From an uncultured Spirochaetales bacterium (GTDB lineage: Bacteria > Spirochaetota > Spirochaetia > Sphaerochaetales > Sphaerochaetaceae): DNA of 9,082 nt. A program made the translations under genes and the position numbers. Below, in pieces: positions 6,454-9,082 of this stretch. The notes under the pieces are model-generated. The model searched no databases. It worked only from the letters and a program-made list of their open reading frames with translations, and had not been told where the DNA came from. Position 1 is the stretch's first letter, and each line of letters begins with the position of its first letter. The stretch lies in NCBI GenBank assembly GCA_934247875.1, contig CAKQJZ010000082.1, positions 1-9,082 of the forward strand, given 5' to 3'.

Positions 6454-7488
6454 ATGAAAGAGTTCAACGATAGCAATATAATTCTTGAAGTCAAAGGACT
6501 TCAGACATATTTCAAGACAGACGCTGGTATTGTTAAGGCTGTAGATGGTGTTTCATTTGATGTTCATAGAGGTGAAACTGTAGGACTCGTTGGTGAGTCT
6601 GGCTGTGGCAAGAGCGTAACTAACCTATCAATCATGCGTCTAGTACCATCTCCTCCTGGAAAGACCGTCGGCGGAGAGGTAATCTATGAAGGCAAAGATA
6701 TCCTCAAGATGAGCGAAAAAGAGCTCAGAGCTATCAGAGGCAACAAGATCAGTATGATCTTCCAGGACCCTATGACAAGCCTTAACCCATTCTTGAGAAT
6801 TTCAACACAGATGGTTGAGACTATCCTTCTTCACCAGGATGTAACTAAGAAGCAAGCTAGAGAGAAAGCAATACAGATGCTCAAAGAAGTTGGTATTCCA
6901 TCAGCTGAGAAGCGTATCGACTGCTACCCTCACCAGTTCTCTGGTGGTATGAGACAGCGTGTAATGATTGCTATGGCACTCTCATGCAACGCAGATCTGC
7001 TTATTGCTGATGAGCCTACAACTGCACTTGATGTTACTATTCAGGCTCAGATTCTTGAGCTGATTGGCAAGATGAATGAGAAGTTCAATACAGCTGTAAT
7101 CCTGATTACCCACGACCTCGGTGTTGTTGCTGGTATGTGTGATAACGTATGCGTTATGTATGCTGGACGTATTGTTGAGAAAGCTCCTACAACTGAGCTT
7201 TTCAAGAAACCTTACCATCCTTATACAGAAGGCCTTATCGCGTCTGTACCTAAGCTTGATGCAAATAGCAAAGCAGAGCGTCTATTCTCAATTGAAGGTC
7301 AGCCACCTAACGTTATTGACCTACCTCCTTGCTGTCCTTTCCATCCTAGATGTCATAGGGATATGGATATTTGCCACAAGTGCTATCCTCCTACAAAGAA
7401 GATGGGCGAAGAGAGAGAGGTTGCTTGCTGGCTATATGCAAGTGAGGATGAAATTGCTAAAGCGATGGAGGAGAGTGTAAATGAGTAA
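6454..7488 (+). CDS. oppD: Oligopeptide transporter ATPase OppD
   Basis: One of the two ATP-hydrolysing subunits that power the importer from the cytoplasmic face. All ABC motifs are present in the 344-residue protein: Walker A GESGCGKS (47-54), Q-loop FQDPMTSL (Q104), signature FSGGMRQR (162-169), Walker B LLIADE with catalytic E187, and H-loop H220. The C-terminal Opp/Dpp extension has YHPYTEGLIASVP (254-266) and a cysteine set C294-x5-C300-x6-C307 with C325, the pattern linked in this family to a [4Fe-4S] cluster; C293 and C310 are additional. FSGGMRQRV and MTSLNP are OppD/DppD-like, separating it from OppF. It starts 10 nt after oppC and its end overlaps oppF by 8 nt. Length is normal for the family. 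Confidence 0.95.
   Translation: MKEFNDSNIILEVKGLQTYFKTDAGIVKAVDGVSFDVHRGETVGLVGESGCGKSVTNLSIMRLVPSPPGKTVGGEVIYEGKDILKMSEKELRAIRGNKISMIFQDPMTSLNPFLRISTQMVETILLHQDVTKKQAREKAIQMLKEVGIPSAEKRIDCYPHQFSGGMRQRVMIAMALSCNADLLIADEPTTALDVTIQAQILELIGKMNEKFNTAVILITHDLGVVAGMCDNVCVMYAGRIVEKAPTTELFKKPYHPYTEGLIASVPKLDANSKAERLFSIEGQPPNVIDLPPCCPFHPRCHRDMDICHKCYPPTKKMGEEREVACWLYASEDEIAKAMEESVNE
7467..7475 (+). promoter_or_regulatory. Ribosome-binding site of oppF, inside oppD
   Basis: GGAGGAGAG lies within the last codons of oppD, upstream of the oppF ATG at 7481 (9 nt from GGAGG, closer for the downstream GGAG). It is a strong site that allows coupled translation across the 8-nt overlap. Confidence 0.75.
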
Positions 7489-8515
7489 TGAAAAGAAAAA
7501 GGTAATTCTTAAAGTAGAAGACCTTAAGCAGCACTTCCCTATCAACAACGGCGGAATCTTCAAGAAGCAGACAGGTGCTATACGTGCTGTAGATGGAATC
7601 TCATTTGAGGTTTATGAAGGTGAGATTCTTGGTATCGTAGGAGAGTCTGGCTGCGGCAAGAGTACAGCAGTAAGATCTATTTCTCAGCTCTATAAGCCAA
7701 CAAGCGGCAAAGTAGAGTTTGAGGGTGTTGATTTATGTACTGCAGATAAAAAGACTCTTCTTAAAGAAAGAAGAAACATCCAGATGATCTTCCAGGATCC
7801 ATATTCATCTCTTGACCCAAGAATGACAGTTGCAAATATCATTGCAGAGCCTCTTGAAATCTACAATGCTCGTGGTCTTATGGATCATAAGATGAGTAAA
7901 GAAGAGATTGATGTGAAAGTTGAAGAGCTTATGGAGAAAGTAGGACTCAATAAAGCTTTCAAGAATAGATATCCACATGAGTTCTCAGGCGGACAGAAGC
8001 AGAGAGTCGGAATTGCTCGCGCACTTGCACTCTCCCCTAAAATCATCTTAGCAGATGAGCCTGTATCAGCTCTTGACGTGTCTATTCAGGCACAGATTCT
8101 CAACTTGATTTCTGACCTTCAGAAAGAGATGAAGATCACATTCCTATTCATTGCTCATGACCTTGCTGTTATCCAGCATATCTCAGACAGAATCATAGTA
8201 ATGTACTTAGGAAAGATCATGGAAGTATCTGATGCTCTAGAACTATATGAGAAGCCACTTCACCCATATACTGAAGCACTTCTCTCAGCAGCTCCTATTC
8301 CAGATCCAGAGCTCGAAAGAAACAGAAAGCGTATCGTACTCGAGGGAGATGTTCCTTCTCCAGATAAAGAGAGAGCTGGCTGTTACTTCTATGACAGATG
8401 TCCTAAGAAGATGGGTTACTGCCAATGCCATATTCCTCCAATGTTCAAAGTACATGAAGGTCATGAAGTTGCTTGCTGGCACTATGATAGCGTAGACCAT
8501 AGCAAAGAAAACTAA
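7481..8515 (+). CDS. oppF: Oligopeptide transporter ATPase OppF
   Basis: The partner ATPase of OppD; together they form the nucleotide-binding dimer under OppB/OppC. The 344-residue protein has an N-terminal LKQHFPINNGGIF segment typical of OppF/DppF, Walker A GESGCGKS (54-61), Q-loop FQDPYSSLDPRMTV (Q105), signature FSGGQKQR (168-175), Walker B IILADE with E193, and H-loop H226 in FIAHDLAVI. The C-terminal extension contains HPYTEALLSAAPIPDP (261-276), GDVPSPD (289-295) and cysteines C301-x5-C307-x6-C314 plus C332, the same spacing as in OppD; C316 is extra. Length and motif order are normal. It is the last gene of the operon; a terminator follows 9 nt after the stop. Confidence 0.95.
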   Translation: MSNEKKKVILKVEDLKQHFPINNGGIFKKQTGAIRAVDGISFEVYEGEILGIVGESGCGKSTAVRSISQLYKPTSGKVEFEGVDLCTADKKTLLKERRNIQMIFQDPYSSLDPRMTVANIIAEPLEIYNARGLMDHKMSKEEIDVKVEELMEKVGLNKAFKNRYPHEFSGGQKQRVGIARALALSPKIILADEPVSALDVSIQAQILNLISDLQKEMKITFLFIAHDLAVIQHISDRIIVMYLGKIMEVSDALELYEKPLHPYTEALLSAAPIPDPELERNRKRIVLEGDVPSPDKERAGCYFYDRCPKKMGYCQCHIPPMFKVHEGHEVACWHYDSVDHSKEN

Positions 8516-8523
8516 TATTTCAG

Positions 8524-8555
8524 TGGGTGTTGCAAAAGCAGCGCCCATATTTTTT
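8524..8555 (+). terminator. Intrinsic terminator of the opp operon
   Basis: TGGGTGTTGC (8524-8533) pairs with GCAGCGCCCA (8538-8547) over 10 bp, two of them G-U, around an AAAA loop. TA and six T (8550-8555) follow. This is a textbook intrinsic terminator just after oppF, separating opp from the nuclease gene. The adjoining TTTTTTCA-G-TGAAAAAA (8550-8566) is also symmetric but purely A/T-rich. Confidence 0.88.
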
Positions 8556-8600
8556 CAGTGAAAAAATAGTCAAATTTCAAAATATTGCAAATAGAATAGT

Positions 8601-8606
8601 AGGAGG
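8601..8606 (+). promoter_or_regulatory. Ribosome-binding site of the nuclease-family gene
   Basis: AGGAGG is 7 nt before the ATG at 8614. It fixes the start there and rules out the in-frame TTG at 8527, which lies inside the opp terminator stem. Confidence 0.8.
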
Positions 8607-8613
8607 TTCTCAA

Positions 8614-9030
8614 ATGGTGGGAGAACAGAACACTACTAGTCTCATGAAACACAGCGTCAAAGACAGTGTTTTCAGAATGTTGTTTTCAATGCCAAAGTAC
8701 AGTCTTGAGATTTATCAGGTCTTTCATCCTGAGGATAAAGACATCACAATTGACGATATTAAAGATGTGACAATCCGAAACTACATTGTGAATGACAACT
8801 ATAACGACATAGCACTTATGGTACGTGATGAACTTCTTTTGCTGATAGAAGCACAAGACACTTGGACAGAGAATATCATAATCAGAATGCATGCTTATCG
8901 CGTTGAGCTTCTGAAACGCGAGATCGGAGGCAATAAGAGATATCTCTTCAGAAGAGAAAAAGCAAAGATAGCTACTCCTGAATACTATGTTATCTATACA
9001 GGCGAGAATAAACATATACACGTAAGCTAA
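8614..9030 (+). CDS. Short Rpn / PD-(D/E)XK nuclease-family protein, probably C-terminally truncated
   Basis: A 138-residue protein resembling the N-terminal half of the Rpn/PD-(D/E)XK 'nuclease family transposase' proteins common in treponemes and Lachnospiraceae. Seen: a KDSVFRMLFS opening (15-24), HPEDKDITIDDIKDVTI (38-54), then a candidate catalytic core with an aspartate in YNDIALMVRDE and the E-x-Q of LLLIEAQDTWTENIIIR. The end, PEYYVIYTGENK, is followed almost at once by a stop. From memory, full-length relatives run to about 290-320 residues, so the usual second half is missing. Translating the last 52 nt in the other two frames shows no obvious continuation. The core motif is retained, so it could be a natural short form or a decayed copy. 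The start is set by AGGAGG 7 nt upstream. The family is proposed to be mobile or recombination-promoting; the role here is unproven. Confidence 0.7.
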   Translation: MVGEQNTTSLMKHSVKDSVFRMLFSMPKYSLEIYQVFHPEDKDITIDDIKDVTIRNYIVNDNYNDIALMVRDELLLLIEAQDTWTENIIIRMHAYRVELLKREIGGNKRYLFRREKAKIATPEYYVIYTGENKHIHVS

Positions 9031-9082
9031 CGCACCACATAGAACGAAACTTCACAAGAATTTTAGGAATTGCCTTTATACT
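9031..9082. other. Non-coding tail, no feature recognised
   Basis: These 52 nt after the nuclease stop codon show no clear hairpin with a T-run, ribosome-binding site or gene start. Two frames remain open to the window edge, but that is uninformative over so short a stretch. Confidence 0.4.

Noticed and set aside
6454..8515. Assignment of the ATPase pair as dipeptide (Dpp) or nickel transport rather than oligopeptide.
   Set aside because: The ATPases alone cannot exclude this, but OppB's GER.LP, IEAKYHL and GPSYKYKD segments match OppB-type permeases, so the Opp name is preferred. Substrate is still inferred.
8567..8597. A promoter for the nuclease gene, with TAGTCA (8567-8572) and TAGAAT (8592-8597).
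   Set aside because: The -35 is poor, the spacer is 19 nt, and transcription would begin within or just before the AGGAGG, leaving almost no leader. The real promoter could not be placed.
1..9082. Search by eye for tRNA or rRNA genes, CRISPR arrays, insertion-sequence ends and common riboswitches.
   Set aside because: None seen. Coding density is high, the only gaps over 90 nt are 1-149, 3718-3904 and 8516-8613, and none contains such a structure.

Overview
The window carries seven genes. On the minus strand (150-3717) there is a two-gene block: rimO, the radical-SAM methylthiotransferase of ribosomal protein S12, followed by a UvrD/PcrA-type DNA helicase. On the plus strand, diverging from it (3905-8515), is a tight oppB-oppC-oppD-oppF operon for the membrane and ATPase parts of an oligopeptide importer. 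After an intrinsic terminator, a short Rpn/PD-(D/E)XK nuclease-family gene (8614-9030) closes the window.

The DNA is bacterial and moderately AT-rich by eye. Shine-Dalgarno sites are good, arginine is often AGA, and all three standard stop codons are used (TGA for rimO, TAG for oppB, TAA elsewhere), so there is no sign of a reassigned code. The short nuclease resembles multi-copy proteins I associate with gut spirochaetes (Treponema and relatives) and Lachnospiraceae. A host-associated spirochaete or a clostridial relative is my best guess, but no phylogenetic marker in the window settles it.

Layout: 1-149 is the non-coding tail downstream of the helicase, with two small inverted repeats. 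150-2402 is the helicase (TTG start, overlapping the end of rimO by 8 nt). 2395-3717 is rimO. 3718-3904 is an AT-rich divergent promoter region with an inverted repeat just upstream of the oppB ribosome-binding site. 3905-8515 is opp: gaps are 7 nt (B-C) and 10 nt (C-D), and D-F overlap by 8 nt, so the four genes are almost certainly one transcript. 8524-8555 is a strong stem-loop with a T-run that ends it. 8614-9030 is the nuclease gene.

How the parts work together: OppB and OppC would form the membrane channel, OppD and OppF the two ATPases, all needing a peptide-binding lipoprotein (OppA) that is not encoded here. The outstanding oddity is OppC: it has the normal core of an OppC permease but carries roughly 225 extra residues on the outer face between the first membrane helix and the conserved FGTDxxGRD segment. 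This insert is hydrophilic, cysteine-free, apparently helical, has a recurring G..LS..E pattern and contains a degenerate EF-hand-like loop. Combined with the missing OppA gene, this is the part of the window most likely to hold undescribed biology.
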